Source: Leptasterias polaris
Taxonomy: Eukaryota > Echinodermata > Asteroidea > Forcipulatida > Asteriidae
Length of the DNA: 64,000 nucleotides
Direction of reading: 5' to 3'
Assembly: GCA_037783415.1 (NCBI GenBank)
Contig: JAZGTN010000028.1
Coordinates: 2,437,001 to 2,501,000, forward strand
Part shown: in pieces, positions 1-11,780 of the stretch
Position numbering within the stretch: the first letter of the stretch is position 1
Layout of the letters: every line of letters starts with the position of its first letter
Made by a program: the position numbers and the translations under genes
The notes under the pieces: model-generated
Database searches by the model: none
The model's input: only the letters and a program-made list of their open reading frames with translations
What the model was told of the DNA's origin: nothing

Positions 1-353
1 TTCAACAGCTGAAGGACCTGTTTATTAGCTGTTTTTACATATTCGTGGGCTAATACTACACAGTAATACAGCATGATTTTATCTGCAATCTAGGTGGGGC
101 TTTTTTTATTAAACACTTCGGTGGCAATGTACGTTGTGAAAGTTAACTTTTCATCAGGTAACCTCTTTCAACTCCAACGTTTAGGTGTTGTACATGAAGG
201 GGGAAATGTCGAAATATGTGAGGATAGGTCAATATGAAGCAGGTATCCTGGACATAACAGGTACCGGTCGGTAGGCCTATACATGCATTTATTGCTGTCT
301 CCATTGGTACATTTCAAAGTGTAAAATTGCTTCCATTTATCACATATCAAGTA

Positions 354-433
354 ATAAACCACAAGGGAAACTGACTGGGTAAATTTTAAATAGCCCAAGT
401 TCGGGTTGAACAATTTCTTTATTCAACCCGAAA
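354..433 (-). repeat. SINE-1 tail fragment
   Basis: The reverse complement carries the conserved 3' tail of the tRNA-derived SINE seen in full near 3.4 and 51.2 kb: a TTGTTCAACCC block, then ACCCAGTCAGTTTCCCTTGTGG and TTTATT. The tRNA-like head is missing, so this is a head-truncated copy. The TTCAACCCGAA block also occurs in inverted form here, so the end is rearranged. Confidence 0.6.
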
Positions 434-2021
434 TTATAAATCAGCTATCCAATCATATGAGTGTGTGTTGATAATAGATTTGCCATGGAAATTATTAATC
501 CAACCTATGGTTGGTCTGTGGAGGATCAGAAGATCTCCATGGACCAAATGGAAGTTGTTTCTGTTGTCAATAATAAAAGGCCAATTTCGTAAATAGGCCA
601 GTCCTCCTCAGTCCAGTACTGACCTTAGCTTCCCTTGTTACAATTATCTCTGTTTACACCTTGCCATTACTCATTGTCGATTTCAATTAACACCCATTTA
701 ATCTCAGTAGTTGTGGTACTGGCACAATAAACCACAAAATCTGATAATGACTTTACTGAGAAACAGTGAGAAGTGGCTGAAAGATGTGTGCTATGAATCA
801 TTAGGTGATCCCAAAAGCTAGGTTGCTGCACATGATGAAGGTTGTCTCTATAATTGTGCTGGAGCCATTCAAATGAAATTAAGGGTTCTATACCTCCATC
901 CAAAGATCTTGTTTCCAAATTAAAGGAGATGATCACATGAATCTTGAAATTCAAGGAACACCCGACCAGGATCCAATCAACCTGTCTTCTTGATATGAGA
1001 TCTTCTGACAGTCACAAGAGGACAAAGTTGACAAGAGTGATAAATTTGTATTCATCAAATTGGTTTCTACCATGATATGCAGCGTAACAGGTTGCATTTT
1101 GCCGAGTGAAAGTGGGGCACAGTTATTGCACAATTCTATTTAAAAAAGTAAATATTTTAGGGAATAATATAATGTTCACATTTACCTGTGTATATACTAA
1201 ACCTTGAGATTTTATCTTAATGGTTCCTACCCAGTCACAATTCCATGTTATGTTTTTGAACAAATATTTTTAGTTCAGTGGTGAGAGGTAGAAGGTTAAA
1301 CAAATTTGCACAAAATTTGATGAATTTATGGTTTTGTTTCCCCTGATGGGCCTACCGGCGGTATATGACATGGTGTTTTTTCATTGTAGGCCGACTATTT
1401 TTTTCAATTCCAGTGTTGCAAGAAATTTTCCAGTTAATAGATACATCATCCAGAAAATTTAAAATAGTGGCCTACTATGAAGACATTTCATGTTATATAG
1501 CCCTATCTGTTGACTCTACAAATCATACATTTAATCTTTTAACTCTTTTTTCACCTGTGACCGTTGTTCCGAGTCAATAATTCCTAATGATGACCCCTGG
1601 TTATCTGTTGTCTGAACCATCTGAACGAACCTTTTGAAACTGACAAGTACTTAATCTGTTTGCATTCAAAGGGTAGACCAGTAGGCTACAACTGGGTTTT
1701 TTTCTTCTTTCAAATCTGGGTCATTTAGGGACCCTTTACAGCTCTAATGAACTGGTAAACTAAATTTATGGTAATATGTCTTTGGAACAAGTTTTTCCTT
1801 TTCAACAAATTTTTCCTTTTCAACAAGATACAAAGTCAGATGAAATTAACACAGTCTTAAATTAAGTAACTTCAAATGTAGCTAGTTGTAATAGTCTTCA
1901 GAGATGAATAAAGAGTTATTACACAAGAACAGACCCATGCATGCATGAAAAGTATTAACATGGTTAATATTAAAAAGCAAGCTACTTAATATTAAATTGG
2001 TTTTATCGTACAACAATTTGT
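434..2021. other. no gene seen
   Basis: AT-rich sequence with only short, unremarkable open frames (under 100 codons). I see no splice-flanked exon, RNA gene, terminal inverted repeat or tandem repeat. Confidence 0.5.
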
Positions 2022-2190
2022 GTAAAGCACTATATACTCAGTACTTTCTTGACTCCTGTGAAAAAAAATCCACAGGCATATACAGGTGGGATGTGAACCC
2101 ATGACCTTTGCCATTCTAGACCACTGAGATTGCCCCATAGCTGAAGGCAGTTCGAATCCTATATTTTAGCAGCAGGTAACGCAACAATTT
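2022..2190 (-). repeat. SINE-2, tRNA-derived, minus strand
   Basis: Read on the minus strand it has a tRNA-like head with a B-box-like GGTTCACATCC, a body containing TCTAGAATGGCAAAGGTCA, then CCTGTGGA and a tail reading AAAGTACTGAGTATATAGTG. The same body and tail lie beside the 24-bp satellite at 23523-23640. This copy has only one version of the tail motif, so it is a useful unexpanded reference. Confidence 0.6.
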
Positions 2191-2241
2191 AATAAATAGT
2201 TAAATTAGCATCGGGATAAAGGCTACTTAAAAAGGAGCCAT

Positions 2242-2325
2242 CTCAGGGGAGAGTTTATGAACAACCATTGGTCATAATCGCAACTCAAGAAATAACCCTC
2301 CATCTTGATAAAAACCTCTAGTCCA
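2242..2325 (+). repeat. direct repeat, copy 1 (~84 bp)
   Basis: The block from GGGGAGAGTTTATGAACAAC through CCTCTAGTCCAA recurs at 2570-2653 with two or three differences. It is not adjacent to its partner (about 330 bp apart), so this is a dispersed or segmental duplication rather than a tandem array. Confidence 0.75.
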
Positions 2326-2569
2326 ATCTTACATCTTACTCTTTCCGATCCCAGAAGCCAAGTTCATTCTAGGGATTTAGGTTTAACCCCAACCGCCCCA
2401 ACCCTTTCAAATTCCAACTCCATGGTTCGTCTGATTCTGTTGGATTGAGTATACTGAAGATTTTACATGGGATCAGGCATACCTTCATAATCAGTGTCCA
2501 ACAGTTTGTGTGTTGAGTTACCATAAGGTGTTGGATTTTATTACATTGAGGAGGATCCTATCGAACCAC

Positions 2570-2653
2570 TCGGGGGAGAGTTTATGAACAACCATTGGTC
2601 ATAATCTCAACTCAAGAAATAACCCTCCATCTTGATAGAAACCTCTAGTCCAA
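2570..2653 (+). repeat. direct repeat, copy 2 (~84 bp)
   Basis: Second copy of the 2242-2325 block, same orientation. The sequence between the copies is unique in the window. Two direct copies could be long terminal direct repeats of a small element or a local duplication; no reading frame or primer-binding site supports the first option. Confidence 0.75.
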
Positions 2654-2826
2654 ACCAAAAGACAAAAGCATAACTGTCCCAACTAACAGGCCTATAATAT
2701 TATTAAACTGATCCCATATCAAGGTGGAAATGCAACACATAAAAACCCTAAGGATATTTCATTTTGGAAGCAACTACTAGCCTACTAAGTATACTTATGA
2801 GTGACCCACTTTTCTCACACTTGTAA

Positions 2827-3135
2827 CTTGAGCCGATTCGTAAACGGAAATCCCACGAACAAACCCAAACCATAGGGAAGATCAAACTTTCTTTACCCCA
2901 AAATAAGCCTCAAGGCATTCTTGTTTCACCTGAACTCAACCCCACACCATTCACTTGGGAGTTCATTGATCAACATTTAACACCACATTATAACCTCACC
3001 CATTATACCCTCCCAGCTATTTCTACATCAATCACTCAAAAAACAGTTCACATCAAATGTACACCTGATATCATATGGACACCACACCAAAAAGGCCTAT
3101 CCTATGAAATGTTGATAGATAACAACACATGCTAA
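2827..3135 (+). other. ATG-less open frame of ~102 codons
   Basis: A stop-free frame runs from just after a TAA at 2824 to a TAA near 3135, encoding a Pro/Thr-rich peptide with segments such as SPELNPTPFTWEFIDQH and KCTPDIIWTPHQKG. There is no ATG until near its end. It could be a decayed exon or retroelement piece, but a frame this long is also expected by chance in 64 kb. No family recognised. Confidence 0.15.
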
Positions 3136-3389
3136 GCAAGGTCCATCAATCATGAGGCTAAATACCTTCTTGTCAACCATGCCTAGCAAAGACAAGCAAA
3201 TATTTTGTTTTTAATCATACAATGATTCTTTTGTTCGTGCTAGTGAACTTGTTTCTAGGCCGGCAGATGCAAGACTCTCTGCTTTGATTAACTTTCATTT
3301 GATGTACTTTACTTGGAACCCCTCAGTTACAAAAACTGCTTTCCTTAAAGGGAGGGGATACCTGTATACCTTTGGTAAATACTCAAAAA

Positions 3390-3572
3390 ATAAAGATATT
3401 GACAAAATAGGGAGACCGCCAACATAGGGCTAGATAGCTCAGTTGGTAGAGTGCCGGCACGTTAAACCGGAGGTCGTTGGTTCAAATCCCGCTCTAGTAA
3501 TTTTTTCTTTGTTCAACCCAAAATCATTTAAAAATTACCCAGTCAGTTTCCCTTGTGGTTTATTATTTGATA
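3390..3572 (+). repeat. SINE-1, tRNA-derived (near full length)
   Basis: The head at 3427-3497 is tRNA-like. It has a pol III A box (TAGCTCAGTTGG), a B box (GGTTCAAATCC) and an acceptor-like pairing CTAGA/TCTAG. It is preceded by GACAAAATAGGGAGACCGCC and followed by the family tail TTGTTCAACCC, ACCCAGTCAGTTTCCC, TTGTGGTTTATTATTTGATA. The anticodon arm does not fold with a normal 7-nt loop, so this is a SINE head rather than a working tRNA gene. Other copies lie near 40.5, 43.7, 51.2 and 55.1 kb. Confidence 0.8.
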
Positions 3573-3805
3573 CTCCAAAAATCAAAGACAATGAAAATGT
3601 ACTTAAAGAGCACTGGAAAGCTGTTGATACTATAAAACATTTTTAGAAATGACATCCTTTGAAGAAATGTAGTTTTAGAGAAAAAGGTAATTTTTCATCC
3701 AAAAATTTGAATCTGAGAAATGCTTCAGGCATGATGATACACCTAGTGAGGATGAAGGTCTTTGGCAATTACTCAAAGTATACCATGCCGGAGTAATAAC
3801 AGATT
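3573..3805 (+). mobile_element. decayed copy of TTAA MITE family A
   Basis: It matches the family-A element at 22465-22819 over GAGAGCTGTTGATAGTATAAAACATT-like, AGTTTTAGAGAAAAAGGTAA and GGTCTTTGGCAATTACTC blocks, with a central deletion. Neither TTAA-flanked terminus survives. It sits immediately after the SINE-1 copy. Confidence 0.6.
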
Positions 3806-6800
3806 AAGAAAAATAAAATTGACAAAGTAATGAATTTAATGTACCCTGATGAAGAAGCTGCGTTTTTGTAAAAAAAGTAAAACATGCAGATTTGTTTATA
3901 TTTTTTTGTCCTGCCTGGAAGTACGGCTCATAGAAGCATGTATCCTGGAAGTAACAAGTTCATGCATTATTGCCTTTCTCCATTGGTACACATCAATGTG
4001 TAAAATTGCTTCAATTTTATCACATCGTATGAATACCTGATGTGCCAAAGAAATGCCATAAAATATTGTTTATTGATGAAATCAGTCATGAAAATTATAA
4101 ATCCATCAAAAATACCCACCTTTGATTTGAAAATATGATTTTATTACTTCCCATCCTATTAATCCTGCAGTGTGACTTATTGAAAAGAGTCACTTTATTC
4201 TAACATGCTTGCTTTTCAATTGTGAAAATTTGGGGAGAATTTTCCCACCAATGCACATATAACTCAAAATCGTCGACAATAGCTGGCAGTTATTTTCTGT
4301 TTCTGTTTTTCTTTACGGTCTTGCTCTGCAAGGGCAGTTTTAAAAGCCTATTCAAACTTCCTTTAATACAAATACAGTAAACTTTGAAAGTGTAATAATT
4401 AAACCACTGACGTACAACAACCAGTGAAGCATAATATATGACCGATAGGTGGCACCCAGGAGTAAGTTTTTTCATCAATTAAACAAATAAAAACTAGGAC
4501 AGTTTTTGAGACCACTGAACTTTTCAACACACCAATCTATTCCGACTGCACAGCACTGGCAGGAAAACATTCAAGATGATTTGTAACACAGGTGTTTCAG
4601 ACTATGTCCAGACAAGGAAAATGCAAAGCCAAACAATCACACACAAAATGTTAACAATGCCACAGAAGTAATGATAGTGCACTGACAGGGGATGAACTGA
4701 AACCGAACGAAAGTACAAAAGTACCCATGTCCTTTAAAATAAAGAACACTACTTTGACATAAACCAGAAGCGGGATGTTAAAGTACAAAATGGTCAAATT
4801 TTCCCCTTCCCATGCAAAGATTATTTGGGAAAGAAATTTCTTATCATAATCTCGCAGAATGTTCAACTCTTTATCCTAGTCTTTTTAGTCCTTTTAGAAG
4901 ACAAAATCTTTATGCACTGCACAGTTTCCTGAGGGTGCAAGGTCACAAACAAAATATTGAAGGGTTCATGAACTTCAGTGGAAAGAGAGCAGACGTTTTA
5001 TGGCTTTAATGTTAATTCTCAACCAAGAGGATACAAAAAATAAAGCGGCAATCCCATCAAATATACACGAGTAACTGTTTGCTGAATCTGCTAAAAACGT
5101 TGTCAGTGCGAGATGATTTCTTCATAATAAGTGCTAGAGGTTCTTAACATTTGGCCTAGATTCTGAGGAGTAAGGGACCACATGACCTCCGTAATCTACA
5201 GGTCACATTTATAGGGGAGGCTATTATACTACTCCACTGTACCAACCCCTAAGGCATGGCCACTGGCTGTAGTCTAGCAAGAGGTGCAGAGATTCTTTAT
5301 TTGACCAGGTGTGGTGGGAGTCTAGAAACCCTATGGATTCTAACATTTGAATCCAGTAGTATACAGCTCTCACAGCAGGGGGATATATTATAATGTTTGA
5401 GTAGTGTTGACTATTGTTAGTGTATTAACCCATCACATCCATCATTTGGATTCCCACCCTAGTGTTTTTTTTCTCTTCTTGTTGGGGGCAGGACTTGGAA
5501 ACCATTAAGTACACACAGTTAACAGGTAGGGTCATTGATTGCTAAAAACTCCCCAAATTAATGACCATGAAAACTTACTTGGTATAAACATGGAGGAAGG
5601 AAAAGACCACTGCGGCAGTTGATGGAACCAAAAATATTTGGAGAAAAGATTCACTTTGAGGTATTTGGTTCAGATAACTGTTCACCCGAAACATTAGAAT
5701 CTGAGACTGAGAGACGATTCATGCATAAATCCTTTCTCATATTTATAAGGGCTTGTGTTCATCTGCGAATACTGCGGCCAGAGATGCAGTTGGTAGTTAC
5801 CCGCTGTGACCTCGCTAAACGTGGATGGATTCAAAGTTTTTTGCTGTTTTGTTAACGAGTATGCACTGTTTTCAGCCGAAATTTTCAAATGTGACTTTTA
5901 TTGTATCTTTCTTCATAATTTTGCCTATAAATCAGCATTACATTAACAAAAATCAATCTATTGAATCACAAACATTTTCTATCCATGTTCAAATAATTTT
6001 GAATGTTACATGTAATTTGTCCATTGTCAGTAGCATAAGCAAAAGTAAAAAAAAAAAAATTTACAGCGAAAATTAGGCCATGCAACTTTAATTGTTTACA
6101 TTCCAGAAATGTTACCATGTACTTTTTATTAGGAATAAGTAACTCTGATTTGGATGAGGGAACTTCTGGAATGCAATGAACAGTCTAGTGAATCTACAAA
6201 TGGATTTAATCAGTTTCACATGAAAGTCAAAACCTTTCATACCCGAGAAGAAATGATTGAATGGACGCCCACATCACAACTTGTCTTATTCCACTGTTAT
6301 TATTTGAAGGCTAAATGTGACTGGTACTGCAGCTATTGTGTTTCCTTCTGACTTTTTTTCATTTTTATTTTACAAACCATAGACTAAATTTCCTTTTACT
6401 CCAACAATTAAACTGTCAGAGCAATAAATCAACTATTTGCCACAAACCACTCAAAGGTGCCGGAAATATGAGTTTACAGGCAGCTTTCTATTGAAGCTTG
6501 TGATAGACATAGCTGTCTGAAGGTTTTGAACAAAAGCTGGTATTTGTATTGATAGTTTTCTTGGAGCCTCTGATTAACCATTCACACCTGTTTTCTATGA
6601 TAATATTTATATTTCGAGCCAGAAACTGTGGAAGGAACTCCTTCCATTGTTCTTCTCTATGTCAACTCAATGGATATTGCAATCGATATCCGGTTTATGA
6701 AATGTCAGTGTACTTAGGTGTCAGAATCCAAGAATTACAAATGTAGCTTGAATAATGCTTTTATAAAGTATGGTATGCAATCAATTTATTCATATCGTTC

Positions 6801-6860
6801 GAAGATGACTTTTGGTGCACTTCATGGCATACAAAAAGAAACTTTAGAGTTTTACGCAAA
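3806..6860. other. no gene seen
   Basis: AT-rich; frames up to about 80 codons on both strands without splice support. No long repeat, hairpin or RNA gene was recognised, although fragments of dispersed repeats too short to assign may be present. Confidence 0.4.
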
Positions 6861-7243
6861 TTAAAAGTTTTATACAGGATTGGTAGAGCTGACAAAATAG
6901 TCACAGACAGTGTTCATGTTTTGTGTGATCAGCCAACATGAAATAACAAACCTGTGAACATTTGGACTTAAACCGTTGTGTGAGTTAGAAGGAAATAATG
7001 AATAACCGTGGACAATTTTCAGCATGTAAACACATTGTCCTTAATTTTGGTTAACAACCGAAATAAGCTGATTGCGTTTTGAGATTTTCAGATACAGTTT
7101 TCTAAAATATGACTTCATTTCAGAGGGAAATATTTCAACAACAAAAATGGTTCTGATATGAACTTCATAATCAGTAAGCTTTCAGACTAAAATTTAACAA
7201 TTTTTTTTTTTTAATTCTTACCAATCCTGTATAATACCTTTAA
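6861..7243. mobile_element. TTAA MITE family B, intact, old copy
   Basis: It starts TTAAAAGTTTTATACAGGAT and ends ATCCTGTATAATACCTTTAA, so the ends are inverted repeats about 23 bp long that include TTAA. The first ~60 bp are a diverged single copy of the 59-bp unit found 84 times at 29256-34211. TTAA targets with termini beginning AGG fit the 5'-RRG ends known for Kolobok-superfamily elements. PiggyBac also uses TTAA, but usually with CCC-type ends. It has no coding capacity, so it is non-autonomous. Confidence 0.8.
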
Positions 7244-7411
7244 TAAACATCTCTAACTTTTGCACAAAATGATCAGTCATCACTTTGACTTTGAGATGGC
7301 AGTGGTTTGAAAGTCACTCTGGGTATAAATCAGTGAAGATAAACAAAACTTTCTCCTGACCCATGTCTGTACCTTGACCACAGTGACCAGATCAAAACAA
7401 ACTGGTATACC

Positions 7412-7798
7412 ATGGAGTACACAACCATTGACAAGCCTGAACACTTGCTTATTTATCTCAAGGTGAACCTTGTGTTATTATCTTATCAACCCCACATTAA
7501 GTTCAGGATGTTGACAGTGAAATGGGTCAGTAGATACGCTCCCTCCCTCAAGTCCACCCAAGTCTCCGATTTCAATGACAAGGGCGCCAATAACCCCACC
7601 TTGGAAGGTGTGAATGTCACCAAACAGGCACTTAAACTTGTCAGGGTCGATCTGGGGTCTCTGGATGTGACAAGATATAGGTGGTACTTGGAGAAGTTTC
7701 CCAACCAGGCCCTGACCTTAGGGTGCCCCAAGCAACAATGGGAGGGTGGGTCATTTGTCAAGTGGTGGTTCTCAGGTCTTACTTGTGACATGTTTTGA
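7412..7798 (+). CDS. unrecognised 128-codon open frame
   Basis: An ATG-initiated frame of 128 codons in sequence with a noticeably more exon-like base mix than its surroundings (GGGCGCCAATAACCCCACC and similar). The opposite strand is also open for 101 codons across most of it, which weakens the case. I recognise no domain, signal peptide or repeat. No splice sites or promoter are evident. It may be an exon or pseudogene fragment, or chance. Confidence 0.2.
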   Translation: MEYTTIDKPEHLLIYLKVNLVLLSYQPHIKFRMLTVKWVSRYAPSLKSTQVSDFNDKGANNPTLEGVNVTKQALKLVRVDLGSLDVTRYRWYLEKFPNQALTLGCPKQQWEGGSFVKWWFSGLTCDMF

Positions 7799-10162
7799 AT
7801 TGCGCACTAAGATAATACTCTTGAAAATGTATACACTTCTTGGGATCCCTCTTAAAGATGAATAAACCAACAGCCAATTCATGATAATTAAGATAATTGA
7901 TAACATACAGACTAAACTTTATGTATCAGTGACACAGAAGCAGACCTGCTAAGTGTGATTAATTGTATCAGTGTATTACAGATGATTATCACTGAGCAGC
8001 TTTTAAGCAAATTGGTCTGAAGCTGATTAAGCATATTTGAGTAATTTCCTTTCTGACTGCTGCATGACACATGTTTAGACAAGTTGTACTAACCAAACCG
8101 CCACCTATCTCAATACATATATATATATATATATATGTTTTTAGTATAAATTTTTTTTGACCTGCTATCTTCATATAACATGTACCAAAATGCAAGCAGT
8201 GCAAAGTTCATGTGTACCTTCAAGCTAAAGCTATTCAACAACAAGTCTTTCATTGTTTGAATCCAGTTCCTTACATGTGTCATGAAGTCTACAAATTCCG
8301 TGCCAAATATCTCACTTCACCTTGGAAGTGGGCCATGCTTTATCAGGGAGTAATTCACCGTTTCAGCCTTTAGACATTTCCAACACCTTCATCGAGTCCA
8401 GTGGCAAGGAAATAGAACATGGACGTGTCGGTAGATTGAGATTTGTTCAACTGTCTGCATTAACGATGGTTTTGTAATCAATGAATAATGTATACGTGGC
8501 TGCAGGACAGGCCCTTTACTCTAAAACGACTGGAGTAAAGAGTCTGGCTACATATGAACATGCTCAATGAGTCGGCTTCACCTTTGAGAATCAAATAACT
8601 CAATTTTCTGGTTTACATATGATGCCATTTCAATTACCGCAATGTGCAAAATCATTTTACATTTAAAGCAACCGTATATTAATCATTCACAGAGGCCCCC
8701 CTAAAGGTCTCATAAAATGTATACCACATTTTCATTTTTTTGAAGCCAACCCTAATATTTTCTTCGCTGGAAAATTGAGTAAAGCCTTTGACTAAAAAGT
8801 TTATTTCCTCTCTGCATATAATCCTTTTACAGATTCTTTCAATCCCTCAAGTCAAGTCTCCTTTCACTTTTTCATCATAACCCGAGGGGGAAAAAACAGA
8901 AAAAGCCTCAACATCAAACAGAAATGTTTACAATTTGGGGAATGTGGTCAGGTTATACTATCACACAAAAACTGTAGACCATTTTAGGAGAAGGCAATGC
9001 CCCAGTTGTATTATAATCAAATTTTGTATACAAGCAGGAGGTTTACTCCCTTGTGTTGGAGTTTCTCTTGCTTGGAGCAAATGGGTCAGAATAAACATGA
9101 CAGCTGGTATAAACAAACACACCTTTGACAAGAAATTTTCTAGATGGAGGTTGACTGTGCCTTCTCCATCATGACATTGAGGGAGAAAACAACCGATTTA
9201 TATAACGTGTAATTACTGCAAGTATCTAGAAAATGATAATTTAAACGGAACCATTACTGGCATCTTTTTTGAATTAATATGTTTAATATCATCGTCAAAA
9301 ATTCAAGGAATTTAAAAAATACAAAATAATAATGTTCTGAGATAAGTAAAACCCCAATTTCTGATTTCAAAATATTTATGCAAATAAGCTGCGAATTTAT
9401 TATACACCGAGCTGTTGTAACGAGGCAAAATCTGTCTGGCAGGCAACACGATCTGAGAAATGAATCAATTACTAAAAATTGTAACAACTATAAAATTTAA
9501 CAACTAACCTGATGATGAAAAATGGTGAGCAAACTTCAACGCTGCTATAATTCAATCCAAATTCTCAAGTCAAGAGAAGTAACGCACAACCACAACGATG
9601 GAATTAAAAGACCAAATTCACCAACACTGATTCCACAAACAGTCAAACAACAACTCTCTCCAAGCCTAGATTTCCTTCATGCTCCCTCTCTGAGACTTTT
9701 TTTAGTCGTTAAATGAGAGCTTTACTTGTGATGATATCCCCAAATGCACAACCCTCACATGTGAACAGTGAATGTTTGCTTAAGGGCTAACAGCACAGAG
9801 GCTGTGTATGGCCATGAGAGGCTGCTAGTAGGTCAGTTGCCTATTGGACTTTACTGTGTATTGAATCAACCCTCTTCTGAATGTATTAAACAGTGTATAT
9901 AGGGCGTGTGTGTACAATGTACACATACACACTGGAGGTTAATGCAATGTCAGGGGTGGAGTCCACTTCAAATCTAATGGAGCAATAAAATAAATTACTT
10001 CTGTCAATATGGCCAGTCCTTGCTCTTTACCCTGACCATGTAGCCTATAGATTTATATTAAGAGAACAGCCAGAAAAACACCTCAAGGAAGGACTGTTTA
10101 AAATGTTAATAGTTTTGGTGCAGTTGTAGTTGTACAACTACTGTACTGGTGATAGATGTTCA
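7799..10162. other. no gene seen; (AT)n near 8118-8142
   Basis: A short ATATAT microsatellite lies at about 8118-8142. Otherwise AT-rich with only short frames. No terminal-repeat element was recognised before 10163. Confidence 0.45.
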
Positions 10163-10171
10163 ACTAGAACT
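10163..10171 (+). repeat. 9-bp target-site duplication, left
   Basis: ACTAGAACT directly abuts the left terminus of the 10172-11238 element and recurs exactly at 11239-11247 next to its right terminus. Confidence 0.8.
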
Positions 10172-11238
10172 TAGCCTTGACCAAGGCGTTGGAGTTTTAC
10201 TTTCATTTATTAATTTGTCTTTTTAGATTAGTTGGTTTTCCCTTTGCGCTATTTGCTCCATTGTGCTACCCATGCACCCGAGCTATGTGCTGCAGTCTCT
10301 GGATGTGTGCCAAGCATGTGTAACGCAGTGCTTGCGTGGTGTGAGATGTGTACACGTAGACTATCTGAATCAACGCCTTGATGGTTCTGTTTTGAGCTAG
10401 CCAGGGTCATAACTATAATGCGTGCATAAGACAAGACCCCATTGGTCAGTGGCGGAAGTCATGTTTACTAATAGGATGGGGGGGGGGCACATTGCGCAAT
10501 CATTTGCAATCGCGGTTTGAGTACACTCCATTTTTTAAAAGAGATGCTTACCGTTAACAAAGAAAAAGAAAATCGTATCGTTGAAATTCTTTCTCTATCA
10601 GCACTAACATCATAACAGTAGGGCCTGTAGTTTTTTATTCAAATTACTAAAGCAGTTAACAACGTAAAAATAATCATTTTCGAATGTTCTCTACTAGTGT
10701 GAAGATTACGTGTTTACAACATTTTAAGATTTCATCACCCTCAGATAAAATGGACTCGTCCAACCAGTCTCCCAGTCTCAACGGCCACGGTGTTCGAATC
10801 GTGTGCATGTGTGGAAGCATGGTACAAAGGTCATAATGAGGGAAGCTTGTGATTGGACCGTCGAAAATGAATCATTCATTTGCCCCCCATTCTGCGCTGT
10901 TTGCAGTCGGCCGAACGAAAGATTTAAATATTCATGATCTGCATACCAGCATATCCGCTAGCCCCCCATTTTCGTCCAATAGTGGACGAAAATGGGGGGG
11001 CTAGCGGAAATAAAAACAGGAAACACATTAAACCCGGAAGATACAGACGCGACAAGGCGGTCGCCCTAACAGCCTCCGCATGCGGATAGTAATACGAGTG
11101 CGGATGACCTGCGCACAGTAGTAGTACGGGCGTCGTGCGATGTGATACAAACATTACGCACAGTGCTTGTGATAGGCTAGTGGTGGATTTTACGGCGTCT
11201 TTTCGGAGTGAAAACTGCGACCGCCTTGAGCAAGGCTA
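10172..11238. mobile_element. 1,067-bp non-autonomous DNA transposon, 9-bp TSD
   Basis: The left end is TAGCCTTGACCAAGGCG and the right end, reverse complemented, is TAGCCTTGCTCAAGGCG. Similarity continues inward as an imperfect repeat to about 28 bp (both reach AGTTTT). Each end is itself a small palindrome (GCCTTG..CAAGGC). The flanks are an exact 9-bp duplication, ACTAGAACT. A 9-bp TSD points to the Mutator-like group; hAT (8 bp) is the alternative. The interior is GC-richer, with a strong hairpin at 10955-11007 and G-runs, and no convincing transposase frame. Confidence 0.75.
10955..11007. repeat. hairpin, 24-25 nt arms, 4-nt loop
   Basis: CCGCTAGCCCCCCATTTTCG pairs with CGAAAATGGGGGGGCTAGCGG across TCCA-ATAG-TGGA. 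The only flaw is one extra G in the right-hand G-run. It lies inside the 10172-11238 element and is an extreme fold-back in otherwise mixed sequence. Confidence 0.85.
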
Positions 11239-11247
11239 ACTAGAACT
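11239..11247 (+). repeat. 9-bp target-site duplication, right
   Basis: Exact partner of 10163-10171, adjoining the right terminus of the element. Confidence 0.8.
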
Positions 11248-11640
11248 GTGCTTGAGCCAAGGGGTATAACTACCTATAATTGTGATACTTCCATTCATTC
11301 GCACTCAATGAAAAGTGTAACTTGAGAATCAATCAGAATGTTCAAATCTCAATAAAAAATATACGCCAAATAGGGTCACAGTGCTCTCACAAGGATGTAT
11401 ACTATAGCACTTTTCTATGGCCTTTAACATTAATAAAGAGAAAAGAAAAAAGTTTCCCTAAAGGCCCAAAATATTTTCAGACAAGACTTGGAGGTAAAAA
11501 ATAAATAGATAAAGGAACTCTGAAAGCTTGTTTTGTAAATGACTGAAAATCATTCTCATCGAAAAGAGCTATTCACCCTTATTCCTCCATGCCCAAATTA
11601 ACTGATGTCATCATTTTAATATTGGTAGAAAAAGCAAATC

Positions 11641-11780
11641 AGAGTAGTGTACACCAAACTGAAGTGAGAATTGAGAAATAGGCTGCAGCGTAGTGTACAC
11701 CGAACTGTAGTAAGAACTGAGAAATAGGCTGCAGAGTAGTGTACACTGAACTGTTTGAAGAACTGAGAAATAGGCTACAT
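11641..11780 (+). repeat. 46-bp tandem repeat, ~3 copies
   Basis: Units begin at 11641, 11687 and 11733 (AGAGTAGTGTACACC and variants) and each contains GAGAAATAGGCTGCAG. Copies differ at several positions, so the array is older than the satellites at 22.9 and 29.3 kb. Confidence 0.85.

Noticed and set aside
3427..3497. Functional tRNA gene
   Set aside because: A and B boxes are present, but the anticodon arm does not form a normal 7-nt loop and the same head plus SINE tail recurs at several sites.
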